22,991 nt of DNA from CAYRMV01 sp964425255 (GCA_964425255.1 CAYRMV010000044.1:1-22991), one strand, 5' to 3'; positions 5,778-13,989 are shown, counted from the first letter of the stretch. Notes: generated by a model from the letters alone, not told the origin. Numbers and translations are program-made.

Positions 5778-7976
5778 TTATTTTTTCAATTTATAGCGCA
5801 CACCTACATACACATTCACCCCTTGAATGGGCGCCCACACGCGGGTAGCATCAAACTGAGGAGAGAAAGGATTGGCTGCGTCAATGATCGGATTTTGCTG
5901 CTTGTAATTGGTGATGTTTTCGCCTCCAATATAAAAATCCCATTTTTTGTAGACATGCGTAATCTGAGCATTCACCAAGGCAAAGACCGCCGAATAATGA
6001 TCGTGTTTCAATTCTCCCGTTTCGTCCAAACTTTCATGGAGTCTACTTTTTCCATAAATCGAAATCGTTCCATCGAATTCCCAGCGTTTGTTGCGTGTGA
6101 TGTATCCCGCGTTGAAAAATCCACGGTGACTCGGAATCATGACTTGCTGTTGAAGACTTCCGCCATAAAACGAACGCACATCCAAATACTTGTATGCAGC
6201 ACGCAATTCCAATCCTTTGATCGGTTTCACGGAAAGTTCCGTTTGAACGCTGTGCGAAAACGATTGTCCCGACCAATTGCGGAAGTAAATCGCCGTCAAC
6301 GATTGATCACGGTCCACAATCCATTGATTTTCAAAAAAAGTATAATAGTAATCGCTCACCCAAGACCAGTCTTTTTCAAACAGGCGAAAATCCCATACCA
6401 ATGATCCGCCCATATTCCACGAAACTTCGGGCTGAATCTTGGTATCAACCACCCAGGTACGCGAAGTTGCCAACAACGACAAATTATCGATGTAGACATT
6501 CGGAACGCGAAAGCCTTTTCCACCGGTATAACGGAAATCGATTTTCTCGGTGATTTTGTATTTACCATGAATGCGAGGCAAGACTTGAAAACCAAACAAA
6601 TTGTGGTAATCTGCTCGAAGTCCAAGCACGCTTGTCCAACGCAAACCAGTATACGTATATTCAGCAAACGCCCCTGGAACAATTTCTACGCGAGGTAAAC
6701 GAACCGAATCTAATTGTTGAAACAAATCAGCATAAACCAAGCTTACACCTGTTTTGATCCCATGGTTGGTATTCCCGATAATTCCATCGTAAATCGCATT
6801 GAAATATCCGCGTGTTTCTCTTCCCGTAAAACGACGAAGTCCAAACAAAGCATCGGTTTCTTGGTACTTCGCTTGGTACAAAAAGCCAATGGATTGATAC
6901 GGTTTTTTCGGGAAAAAGAAACCTGTTTTCGCGAACGCATCGATGTGTCTGGTTTGGATATGAACGCCGTATAAACCTGAATTTTCGCGAGGACGAAAAG
7001 CAGTTTGTCCGCCTAATTTCTCTTCCCAATATCCGTTTACACCCAATTGCGCTTCCATGCGTTTTCCGTCATAGCGCCAACGATTTAAAAAGGCATAATT
7101 CTGTGTTTTCGGAATATCCCGAAACCCATCGTTGTTTTCATCCGTTTCACTTTGCATGGCAGAAGCATGTGCAAAATAAGCCGATTTCCACTTTTCATTC
7201 ACTTTTCCACCGCCATGAACGTTGAGTTCTGTCCTACCGAACCGATTGGCGTACATATTAAAGTAAAAGCGCTCAATTGTTTCCGGTTTTTTCACTTCCA
7301 GATTGATTAATCCCGCCATGGATTCGTAGCCATTGACAACACTTCCTGCGCCTTTGGTGATTTGAATCGATTCTATCCAAGTTCCAGGCATCGAACCCAA
7401 ACCGTAGGCACTTTCGAGTCCGCGCATAAACGGCAAATTTTCCAACTGAATTTGTGTATAAACACCATCCAGACCCATCATTTGGATTTTTTTTGCACCA
7501 GAAACAGCATCGGTCATGTTAACATCCACAGAAACATTGGTTTCAAAGGATTCTGACAAATTACAACAGGCTGCTTTTCTTAGTTCATTCTCGCCAATTT
7601 CTTCGACGTGAAGTGTCTTCAATTTGTGAATTGTATGTCCTTGTTTACGATGAATAAAAAGGACTTCAGGCAACAACAAATCAGAAAACAAGTTTACTTC
7701 GATCAACGCAAAACGATCTTGTTTTGTGACGATTAAAGTATCATTGAGGTACCCAACTGACGAAAAAATGAGCGTGTCAGGTAAATTTTTACTAAGCGTA
7801 AGTTCGAATTGACCGTGATCATCTGTCACGACACCTTCATTGGTTTGCAAGGAACGAATCTTTGCACCAAAAAGTGGCTCTTTGGATTTTTCTTTGTGTC
7901 CGTAAACCACTCCTTTGAGTTGACTGAAAGCCGAAAAGCTAAACAGCAAACTCATTGTGATTAAAATTAATTTCAT
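5778..7976 (-). CDS. TonB-dependent outer-membrane receptor, probable metal-related
   Basis: A 732-residue outer-membrane receptor. Order: signal peptide (about 1-18, ending SAFS/QL), carboxypeptidase-like regulatory domain (about 19-95, GVVYGHKEKSKEPLFGAKI ... TDDHGQFEL ... SSVGY), plug domain (about 120-225, with LSESFETNVSVDVNMTDAVSGAKKIQMMGLDGVYTQI), then a beta-barrel ending in an alternating hydrophobic strand. Plugs of this wording, with Cys-Cys just before LSESF, are familiar from receptors encoded beside HMA and HYC_CC_PP proteins, so uptake or export of a metal ion or its chelate is likely; copper is a guess. No own -7 element is evident within 60 bp upstream, consistent with cotranscription from the HYC_CC_PP gene 67 bp upstream. 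Confidence 0.9.
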   Translation of the reverse strand: MKLILITMSLLFSFSAFSQLKGVVYGHKEKSKEPLFGAKIRSLQTNEGVVTDDHGQFELTLSKNLPDTLIFSSVGYLNDTLIVTKQDRFALIEVNLFSDLLLPEVLFIHRKQGHTIHKLKTLHVEEIGENELRKAACCNLSESFETNVSVDVNMTDAVSGAKKIQMMGLDGVYTQIQLENLPFMRGLESAYGLGSMPGTWIESIQITKGAGSVVNGYESMAGLINLEVKKPETIERFYFNMYANRFGRTELNVHGGGKVNEKWKSAYFAHASAMQSETDENNDGFRDIPKTQNYAFLNRWRYDGKRMEAQLGVNGYWEEKLGGQTAFRPRENSGLYGVHIQTRHIDAFAKTGFFFPKKPYQSIGFLYQAKYQETDALFGLRRFTGRETRGYFNAIYDGIIGNTNHGIKTGVSLVYADLFQQLDSVRLPRVEIVPGAFAEYTYTGLRWTSVLGLRADYHNLFGFQVLPRIHGKYKITEKIDFRYTGGKGFRVPNVYIDNLSLLATSRTWVVDTKIQPEVSWNMGGSLVWDFRLFEKDWSWVSDYYYTFFENQWIVDRDQSLTAIYFRNWSGQSFSHSVQTELSVKPIKGLELRAAYKYLDVRSFYGGSLQQQVMIPSHRGFFNAGYITRNKRWEFDGTISIYGKSRLHESLDETGELKHDHYSAVFALVNAQITHVYKKWDFYIGGENITNYKQQNPIIDAANPFSPQFDATRVWAPIQGVNVYVGVRYKLKK

Positions 7977-8005
7977 AGAATAACATTTTCAACATAATAA
8001 ACTTT

Positions 8006-8025
8006 CCTTGTATCTTTATACAAGG
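8006..8025 (-). promoter_or_regulatory. 8-bp inverted repeat between HYC_CC_PP and TonB genes
   Basis: CCTTGTAT (8006-8013) and ATACAAGG (8018-8025) form a perfect inverted repeat with a CTTT spacer in the 67-bp gap. It may be an operator, an RNA hairpin controlling the receptor, or a processing site. No U-tract follows, so a strong terminator is unlikely. Confidence 0.4.
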
Positions 8026-8043
8026 TATTCACGTTGAATCTGT

Positions 8044-8493
8044 CTATAAACGGAAAATCGAAAAATGGATACAGTGATCCATTCCGCTGGATAAAATGGG
8101 CGGAGGTTGGTAGCCTTTGTATTCGTATAATTCGGCTAATTCCAATTTATTTTCGAGAACAATAACAGGAAAAACAGTTGGAATAGTATAAACTGAAAGA
8201 AGTTGCTTTTCGAAGGAATGATGTAAAAAATCACCTGAAATCAAAAACACATGTTCCTCTTCTTGGCAACAATTGGATTGAATTTGACACGAAGTAGAAG
8301 CATCATCCAAGACTACTTCTTTGTGGCAACAGCTTGGTTTGGCTTCCGACTCACACGATTCGTGTTCAGGTTCGAATAGGCTAATCGAATTTCCGTCCTT
8401 CTCACAAAAATGAGCAAAGACCTGAATTCCAATCGAACCACTGAAAAACAGTACAATTAGAAAATACAATCCGATAGCATGAATTCGTTTCAC
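8044..8493 (-). CDS. HYC_CC_PP-like small Cys-rich protein
   Basis: A protein of 149 residues with an N-terminal hydrophobic stretch (about 7-26), HFC (28-30), two Cys-Cys pairs (55-56 and 75-76), more single Cys (47, 69), a PPP motif (in YQPPPILS) and a late Cys. This arrangement matches the HYC_CC_PP family, Cys-rich exported proteins found next to TonB receptors in Bacteroidota; their biochemical role is not established to my knowledge. The GTG at 8493 is preferred: an excellent promoter (8498-8527) overlaps any longer reading from 8526, and the family usually begins with a short basic start like VKRIHA. The predicted transcript would then start within a base or two of the GTG. It leads the operon with receptor and HMA protein. 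Confidence 0.7.
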   Translation of the reverse strand: MKRIHAIGLYFLIVLFFSGSIGIQVFAHFCEKDGNSISLFEPEHESCESEAKPSCCHKEVVLDDASTSCQIQSNCCQEEEHVFLISGDFLHHSFEKQLLSVYTIPTVFPVIVLENKLELAELYEYKGYQPPPILSSGMDHCIHFSIFRL

Positions 8494-8497
8494 AAAG

Positions 8498-8527
8498 CAA
8501 AAGTACAATGAAACAACCACAAACAAA
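8498..8527 (-). promoter_or_regulatory. Promoter of HYC_CC_PP/TonB/HMA operon
   Basis: On the minus strand TTTG (8527-8524), an 18-nt spacer and TACTTTTG (8505-8498) match both parts of the Bacteroidota housekeeping promoter (TTTG at -33, TAnnTTTG at -7). This is the best two-part match in the window. The -7 element ends only 4 nt before the GTG at 8493. Confidence 0.75.
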
Positions 8528-8554
8528 AAAAGAAAAAGTTAAATTCTTGCAATC

Positions 8555-9220
8555 TTATTTTTGATCTTCCACCCAATCACGCGCTGGAGCACCAAATTGA
8601 TCGTTTGACCAGCGGTATGTCGGTTTACGATTTTCGACTTGAATAAACGTTGGGAAGCGACCGTCAGCAAGTAAAGCATACTCATCTGGATTTTGGGTGT
8701 TTTTTATCTTGATTTCACCCGCCGAAACTTCTTTGTAAAGTGTCAGTAAGGAAGCATCCGATGTGCAAACAAGCATCTCCAATTTTAAATCCGGATTACG
8801 CTTTTTCATTTTTTTCATCGTATATAAACCTTCCAAACAATACGGACAATTCGGAATAGCTAACATGACAAGACCATTTTTTGGAAAATCACGATAATTC
8901 TTCGTTGTGGAAACTACCTCTCCATTTTTACTAAAATCCCCTTCATAAATTGGATGAAGAACAAAACCAACCCCAAAAGGAATCAACACGATAACAATGC
9001 GTAAAACTCTTCGCAACGTACGATTCATCGGTAAAACACGCAGCAATACTTTCCAACGAAGCAAGGAAGAAAATGCCAATAAAAAGCCAGAAAAAATCAA
9101 TAATAGATAAGGCAAAAGCTTAGAGAATGTCCATGAAAAACCAAAATCCATCGCCATTTCATTGATTTTACCAAAAAAAAGGAGCGAAAAAAGCGTTAAA
9201 ATTAATCCGATCAAAAACAT
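8555..9220 (-). CDS. Membrane-anchored thioredoxin-like protein
   Basis: A 221-residue protein with three predicted membrane helices (about residues 1-17, 35-53 and 70-89) followed by a thioredoxin-like domain facing the periplasm. The redox motif is CPYC (C125, C128) after VMLAIPN, and the conserved cis-proline appears in GRFPTFI near residue 190. CPYC is the active-site sequence of glutaredoxins, but the overall layout with membrane helices resembles thiol-disulfide proteins of the TlpA/DsbA-like kind that act on exported Cys proteins. Its neighbour upstream of the metal operon codes for a Cys-rich exported protein, so a link to disulfide handling there is possible but unproven. It has its own promoter element. 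Confidence 0.65.
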   Translation of the reverse strand: MFLIGLILTLFSLLFFGKINEMAMDFGFSWTFSKLLPYLLLIFSGFLLAFSSLLRWKVLLRVLPMNRTLRRVLRIVIVLIPFGVGFVLHPIYEGDFSKNGEVVSTTKNYRDFPKNGLVMLAIPNCPYCLEGLYTMKKMKKRNPDLKLEMLVCTSDASLLTLYKEVSAGEIKIKNTQNPDEYALLADGRFPTFIQVENRKPTYRWSNDQFGAPARDWVEDQK

Positions 9221-9238
9221 ATTCTTTATTTATAAATG

Positions 9239-9246
9239 CAAAAATA
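9239..9246 (-). promoter_or_regulatory. -7 element for thioredoxin-like gene
   Basis: TATTTTTG on the minus strand matches TAnnTTTG exactly and ends 18 nt before the ATG at 9220. No clear -33 partner is visible. Confidence 0.5.
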
Positions 9247-9288
9247 AAAAAGGGATATTGAAAATCACCTTTTCGCTTTTAAGTTTAC

Positions 9289-9966
9289 CTAATCAACCAT
9301 TTTCCGAAGTGCTTCTTTTTTGGCTAGACCAACTAACCCAAGGGTTTCAACGGTATTTTTAACCCAGTCTGATTGAGTTAAACTGATTTGTCTCAAGGAC
9401 CAACCGATCGCTTTTTGAATAAAAAATTCTTTGTTGAATCGGTGTTTTTCAATTTGCTGATATAAAAGTGCTAGATCAGTATGTTCTTTGTATTTTAACT
9501 GGAAAATAATCCCACTTCTGTGTAACCAAAAAGAATCATCTTCATCCCATCGGTCCAAAACAGGTATTATTTGATTTGGAAAAAGGCGAAAATACGTTCC
9601 CAAACTATGACTTGCAATTAGATCAACTGTGTCCCACCATGATTTTTGCGTGATGATCCATTGTAGCAATTCGATGTCTTCTTTCTGCCATGAATTCTTT
9701 TTCCAAGTCAACATCCAATCAATCGCACAGTACTGGTATTCGCGTTCCTCCAAAGCCCAAAGTTCACGAATAAGTTCGCTTCTATTTTCTGGAGAAACTT
9801 CTTTGTTTAGTTGCTGAATCCAAGGTTTAATGTGTGATTTTCGATCAGGTGCAGCAATTCCCAAAAAAGGAAATTTGTTTTTCATGTAAGCAGACATCGC
9901 CTCTCCCCTTTCTGAATTAGAAAGAGGAGAAAGCAAATCTCTTAGTTGTTCGATATAAAACAACAT
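9289..9966 (-). CDS. AlkD-like DNA alkylation repair glycosylase
   Basis: A 225-residue HEAT-like repeat DNA glycosylase of the AlkC/AlkD family, which removes N3- and N7-alkylated purines. The N-terminal MKNKFPFLGI segment (about residues 28-37) is a family hallmark. W111 and D115 in WWDTVD and R150 in LHRSG keep the exact spacing of the catalytic W109, D113 and R148 of Bacillus cereus AlkD. KEFFIQKAIGWSLRQ near residue 190 is also typical. It starts 6 bp after the carbonic anhydrase stop, so it is probably the third gene of the SulP/carbonic anhydrase operon. That placement of a repair enzyme is odd and may be chance. Confidence 0.93.
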   Translation of the reverse strand: MLFYIEQLRDLLSPLSNSERGEAMSAYMKNKFPFLGIAAPDRKSHIKPWIQQLNKEVSPENRSELIRELWALEEREYQYCAIDWMLTWKKNSWQKEDIELLQWIITQKSWWDTVDLIASHSLGTYFRLFPNQIIPVLDRWDEDDSFWLHRSGIIFQLKYKEHTDLALLYQQIEKHRFNKEFFIQKAIGWSLRQISLTQSDWVKNTVETLGLVGLAKKEALRKMVD

Positions 9967-9972
9967 AAAGTA

Positions 9973-10608
9973 TTACATGTCTAATTGATATACTTCTGCC
10001 AACTTCTCATTGCTAGAAAGTGTAACATTCAAATCTTTGACAATACCGTTGTGTACACCATACACCCAACCGTGCACCATCAATTCTTGTCCGTTGCTCC
10101 ATGCACCTTGAATGATCGATGTTTTAGCCAAATCATACACTTGTTCATACACATTGATTTCTACAAAGCGATCAAAACGCTCCTTTTCATCTTCAATGGC
10201 ATTCAAGTTATCCGCATGCAAACGATAAACATTTTTGATATGGCGAATCCAGTTATCAATTAAACCAATGTGCTGATTTCCCATGGCCGCTTTCACACCA
10301 CCACAACCATAATGTCCGCAAACAATCACGTGTTTTACTTTCAGAACATTCACCGCATAATCCAACACACTCAACATATTCATATCGGAATGGACAACCA
10401 TGTTTGCAATGTTACGGTGAACAAAAACTTCACCCGGCTGAGCACCAATAATTTCATTTGCTGGAACACGGCTATCTGCACATCCAATCCAAAGTACGGG
10501 AGGCGCTTGACCTTCTGCTAATCGATTAAAAAAATCTTTGTCTTGAGCCAATTTAGATTCGACCCATTTTTTGTTGTTTTCTAAAAGTTGCTTATAAAAC
10601 TTTTCCAT
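9973..10608 (-). CDS. Beta-class carbonic anhydrase
   Basis: A 211-residue zinc enzyme interconverting CO2 and bicarbonate in the cytoplasm. The zinc ligands C43, H99 and C102 are present in CADSR (with D45 and R47 forming the gating pair) and HYGCGG. Length and the VLDYAVNVLKVKHVIVCGH segment fit bacterial beta-carbonic anhydrases. It lies 12 bp after the SulP transporter gene and 6 bp before the AlkD gene on the same strand. Pairing with SulP strongly suggests the transported anion is bicarbonate: the enzyme would supply or trap it inside the cell. Confidence 0.96.
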   Translation of the reverse strand: MEKFYKQLLENNKKWVESKLAQDKDFFNRLAEGQAPPVLWIGCADSRVPANEIIGAQPGEVFVHRNIANMVVHSDMNMLSVLDYAVNVLKVKHVIVCGHYGCGGVKAAMGNQHIGLIDNWIRHIKNVYRLHADNLNAIEDEKERFDRFVEINVYEQVYDLAKTSIIQGAWSNGQELMVHGWVYGVHNGIVKDLNVTLSSNEKLAEVYQLDM

Positions 10609-10620
10609 TTCAATTCGTTT

Positions 10621-12192
10621 TTAATGTCCGCCAACTACTTTAACTGGTCGGATGTTGATTGTTTCTACTTTGATTTGACGTTCTTTACTTTGAAAGTCTT
10701 TGAATTCCTGAATGACTTCTAACACATCGTAATCAATAGATTCGCAAGCTGTACCATCCAAAACGACACGTGTATTAGAAGGAATTTCACGTAAACTTTC
10801 TAAAATACTCGCTTTGTTTAAAAAAGTCACTTCTTCTGATAAGGTCAAATATATAATTTTTGCCCCATTTTCTTCCGAAACAGTTTGAGTAAAGTTATTC
10901 TTGTAATTTCTTTTCAAAATGTAAAAAACTGAAAAGCCAATTCCAATCGTAATCCCTATCAATAAATCGGTTAATAAAACGCCAATTATCGTTGCTATAA
11001 AAGGTAAAAACTGATCCCAGCCAAGTTGAAACATTCCTTTGTATAGTTTTACATTGGATAATTTATATCCCACTAAAAGCAAAATCGCTGCCAACGTTGC
11101 TAAAGGAATTTTATTCAATATTCCAGGGATAAAAACGGCGCATACCAACAACAAAACGCCATGTAAAATGGTCGAAAGTTTGCTTTTTCCACCTGAATTG
11201 ATATTAGCTGAACTTCGAACAATTACTTGTGTAATCGGTAAACCGCCTAAAAACCCAGAAACCATATTACCGATTCCTTGAGCTTTCAACTCTTGATTTG
11301 TTGGAGTTTGATGTTTGTCTGGATCCAATTTATCTGTTGCTTCAACACTCAACAAAGATTCGAGACTTCCAACCAATGCTATTGTCAATGCAACCGTATA
11401 TACCTTATAATTGCCCAATGCAGCGAAATCAGGAAAAGTAAAAAAGGAAGAGAAATCACTCCAATTGGTTGCAACTGGCAAATTGACTAAATGCGCTCCT
11501 TTTTGAGCTAAATCAGGTGCATACCAAACAAATGCCTGATTCATAAAAACACCTGCAACAACAACAAATAAGGCTCCGGGTAAAATTCGAAACAGACTTA
11601 TTCGCTTCATAAATGGACGATCGAACAAAATTAGAATCGCCAAAGACACAAATCCAATAATTACGGCACCAAAACTAATTTTATTTAGCGCCACAAGAAT
11701 TTCTGAAAATGTGTTTTGCCCATCAGGTTGAAAAAAGGCTTCGTCTCCCATGAAATCTTTATCATAACCAACCAAGTGAGGGATTTCTTTTAAAATTAAG
11801 GTTAAACCAATCGCCGCTAACATTCCTTTAATCACAGATGATGGAAAATAATTTCCCAAAACTCCTGCTTTGAAAAAACCAGCCAAAACCTGAATAGCTC
11901 CAGATAGTACAACTGCCATTAAAAAGGCTTCAAAACTCCCCAAAGTGGCAATGGCTGAAGCAACTATGGTAATAAGTCCTGCTGCAGGTCCAGAGACGCC
12001 AAGTCGTGACCCACTAAAGATCCCAACTACTACTCCACCAACAACACCGGCAATAATTCCGGCAAATAAATTGGGCTTCCCCAAAACATTTGTAGATGCT
12101 AATGCAATTCCCAAACAAAGTGGAAGAGCAACTAAAAATACGACCAAACTAGCGGATGCATCACTCCGCCAATTGGAAAAAAATGATTTCAT
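10621..12192 (-). CDS. SulP family anion transporter, probable bicarbonate
   Basis: A 523-residue inner-membrane transporter with roughly 10-14 hydrophobic helices over residues 10-430 and a C-terminal cytoplasmic STAS domain (about 440-515). Family features include the LPLCLGIALAS segment near the N-terminus, SRLGVSGPAAGLITIV (about 60-75) and GFLGGLPITQVIVRSSANINSGGKSKLS (about 310-335). SulP proteins carry sulfate, bicarbonate or other anions. The carbonic anhydrase encoded 12 bp downstream favours bicarbonate, as in other SulP/carbonic anhydrase pairs. The ATG at 12192 lies 10 nt after an exact -7 element, implying a leader of about 7 nt. Confidence 0.93.
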   Translation of the reverse strand: MKSFFSNWRSDASASLVVFLVALPLCLGIALASTNVLGKPNLFAGIIAGVVGGVVVGIFSGSRLGVSGPAAGLITIVASAIATLGSFEAFLMAVVLSGAIQVLAGFFKAGVLGNYFPSSVIKGMLAAIGLTLILKEIPHLVGYDKDFMGDEAFFQPDGQNTFSEILVALNKISFGAVIIGFVSLAILILFDRPFMKRISLFRILPGALFVVVAGVFMNQAFVWYAPDLAQKGAHLVNLPVATNWSDFSSFFTFPDFAALGNYKVYTVALTIALVGSLESLLSVEATDKLDPDKHQTPTNQELKAQGIGNMVSGFLGGLPITQVIVRSSANINSGGKSKLSTILHGVLLLVCAVFIPGILNKIPLATLAAILLLVGYKLSNVKLYKGMFQLGWDQFLPFIATIIGVLLTDLLIGITIGIGFSVFYILKRNYKNNFTQTVSEENGAKIIYLTLSEEVTFLNKASILESLREIPSNTRVVLDGTACESIDYDVLEVIQEFKDFQSKERQIKVETINIRPVKVVGGH

Positions 12193-12202
12193 GGTAATTT
12201 CT

Positions 12203-12210
12203 CAAAGTTA
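12203..12210 (-). promoter_or_regulatory. -7 element for SulP operon
   Basis: TAACTTTG on the minus strand is an exact TAnnTTTG match ending 10 nt before the SulP ATG. The inverted repeat at 12226-12240 sits 15-30 nt upstream, where a -33 element would be. Confidence 0.6.
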
Positions 12211-12225
12211 ATAGTATAAAAAATG

Positions 12226-12240
12226 GAACACTAAGTGTTC
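12226..12240 (-). promoter_or_regulatory. GAACAC/GTGTTC inverted repeat upstream of SulP
   Basis: GAACAC, a 3-nt TAA spacer and GTGTTC form a perfect 15-nt dyad, 8 nt after the stop of the small exported-protein gene and overlapping the expected -33 region of the SulP promoter. On the minus strand it is followed by CATTTTTT, so it may be a short terminator, an operator, or both. Confidence 0.45.
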
Positions 12241-12248
12241 AGAATATA

Positions 12249-12539
12249 CTATCCTTCGGGAGGTGGATACGGAATATCGATCAGTGGTATTTTGCGGTTA
12301 TTTTGTTCAGAAAGTAGTAAATTGAATTGTTTTGATAATACAGAAAGATGAAAATCAAAGTCATAGTAAAAGTCAAACCGTGGTTCCACAGATAAAAACA
12401 ATTTGGTTCGATTTTCCTCCAACAAAGACATTGGAATTTCCACCATTTCCTCTTCTGCACTGATGTAAGTACCCGAAGCAAATCCCAGAATACTGATTGA
12501 AAAGCCAGTCAGTATTCCGAGAATCAACAGATATTTCAT
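12249..12539 (-). CDS. Small exported hypothetical protein
   Basis: A 96-residue protein from ATG 12539 (MKYLLILGILTGF...), with a hydrophobic signal-like segment (about residues 3-22), an acidic stretch (AEEEMVEIP) and a C-terminal IDIPYPPPEG tail. I do not recognise a family. The ATG lies 12 bp after the kbl stop (a GTG directly next to that stop is an alternative start), so it is likely cotranscribed with kbl. It would be periplasmic or membrane-bound. Coding status rests on the plausible signal peptide, tight spacing and clean length rather than on a recognised domain. Confidence 0.6.
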   Translation of the reverse strand: MKYLLILGILTGFSISILGFASGTYISAEEEMVEIPMSLLEENRTKLFLSVEPRFDFYYDFDFHLSVLSKQFNLLLSEQNNRKIPLIDIPYPPPEG

Positions 12540-12551
12540 CCAAACGTTCAC

Positions 12552-13742
12552 TTATGAAATGACTTTAAGCTCTCTCCCAACTTTGATAAATGCGGAGATC
12601 GCTTTGTCCAAATCTTCGCGTGAATGTGCAGCGGAAATTTGTGTTCGAATGCGAGCTTGACCTTTTGCTACCACAGGATAAAAGAAACCAATTGCATAAA
12701 CACCTTCTTGCAATAATTTATCCGCAAATTGTTGCGACAATGCTGCATCATACAACATAATAGGAACAATTGGAGAATCCCCTGCTTTGATATCAAAACC
12801 AGCTGCAAGGATTTTTTCTTTGAAGTATTTCGTATTTTCTTCTAATCGGTCACGTAATTCCGTTGTAGAACTTAATATTTCAAACACTTTGTTTGCAGCC
12901 CCAACGATTGATGGTGCCAACGAATTTGAAAATAAATAAGGTCGTGAACGTTGACGAAGAATTTCTATGATTTCTTTTTTACCAGTTGTGTATCCTCCCA
13001 TGGCTCCACCTAAAGCTTTTCCTAAGGTTCCCGTGATAATGTCTACACGCCCCATTACATCGCAATATTCTGGAACACCACGACCTGTTTTTCCGATAAA
13101 ACCAGCTGAATGACATTCGTCTGTCATTACCAAAGCATCGTATTTATCAGCTAAATCACAAATTTGATCTAGTTTAGCAATATCGCCGTCCATGGAAAAA
13201 ACACCATCGGTAACAATAATTCGGAAACGTTGAGCTTGTGCTTTTATCAATTGCTCTTCCAAGTCAGCCATATCGCTATGCTTGTAACGGTAACGAGCTG
13301 CCTTGCACAAACGAATTCCATCGATGATTGATGCGTGATTCAATTCATCCGAAATAATCGCATCTTCTTCTGTAAACAAAGGTTCAAAAACTCCTCCATT
13401 TGCATCAAAAGCAGCCGCATATAAAATCGAATCTTCTGTACCATAAAAATCCGCAATCTTTTGTTCTAAGGTTTTGTGTATATCCTGAGTACCACAAATA
13501 AAACGAACAGAAGACATTCCAAAACCATGGGTGTCTAAGGTGTCTTTTGCTGCTTGAATCACTTCAGGATGTGAAGATAATCCCAAGTAATTGTTCGCAC
13601 ACATGATAACAACATCTTGACCTGAATTCACTTTTACGTTGGCACCTTGTGGCGTGATGATAACTCGTTCGCGTTTGAAAATTCCTGCTTCTTGAATTGA
13701 ATTTAATTCAGAAGATAAATGTTCTTGTATTTTTCCGTACAT
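12552..13742 (-). CDS. kbl: Glycine C-acetyltransferase (2-amino-3-ketobutyrate CoA ligase)
   Basis: A 396-residue PLP enzyme of the alpha-oxoamine synthase family that cleaves 2-amino-3-ketobutyrate with CoA to glycine and acetyl-CoA in threonine breakdown. The PLP lysine is K242 in TGTLGKALGGAMGG. FGMSSVRFICGTQDIHK, ISDELNHASIIDGIRLCKA and RQRSRPYLFSNSLAP track the Escherichia coli Kbl sequence closely, and length is the same within a few residues. This closeness argues against the paralogous serine palmitoyltransferase. A longer reading from 13763 would cover the -7 element, so ATG 13742 is used. No threonine dehydrogenase gene is in the window. Confidence 0.95.
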   Translation of the reverse strand: MYGKIQEHLSSELNSIQEAGIFKRERVIITPQGANVKVNSGQDVVIMCANNYLGLSSHPEVIQAAKDTLDTHGFGMSSVRFICGTQDIHKTLEQKIADFYGTEDSILYAAAFDANGGVFEPLFTEEDAIISDELNHASIIDGIRLCKAARYRYKHSDMADLEEQLIKAQAQRFRIIVTDGVFSMDGDIAKLDQICDLADKYDALVMTDECHSAGFIGKTGRGVPEYCDVMGRVDIITGTLGKALGGAMGGYTTGKKEIIEILRQRSRPYLFSNSLAPSIVGAANKVFEILSSTTELRDRLEENTKYFKEKILAAGFDIKAGDSPIVPIMLYDAALSQQFADKLLQEGVYAIGFFYPVVAKGQARIRTQISAAHSREDLDKAISAFIKVGRELKVIS

Positions 13743-13760
13743 ATTGATGCAATTTGCGAC

Positions 13761-13768
13761 CAAAGGTA
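13761..13768 (-). promoter_or_regulatory. -7 element for kbl
   Basis: TACCTTTG on the minus strand matches TAnnTTTG exactly and ends 18 nt before the kbl ATG. A TTTTTTTT-rich stretch lies upstream, with no clear -33 TTTG. Confidence 0.55.
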
Positions 13769-13989
13769 CAATTTATCTTTTTTTTATTCCCTTTTTACGC
13801 TTAATTGTGAATCGAAATAGTAAAAGAACCCTATTTTAATACACAACCCAGTCGATATACACACTTTTTGATCAGTTAATTTTGTGTGAAAAACCATCCG
13901 AATTATACCCTTTTAACTACAACAAAATGAACCATTTACCAAACATGCCTGTTGAATGAATATTTCCTAACGAATAAATGACTTAAAAA

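Noticed and set aside
5823..6404. Plus-strand open frame of 193 codons
   Set aside because: It is antisense to the barrel part of the TonB receptor, which is convincing on the minus strand; the plus-strand product is not protein-like in its composition.
12552..13742. Serine palmitoyltransferase of sphingolipid synthesis
   Set aside because: The sequence follows E. coli Kbl closely over its whole length, including the region around the PLP lysine, so glycine C-acetyltransferase is favoured.
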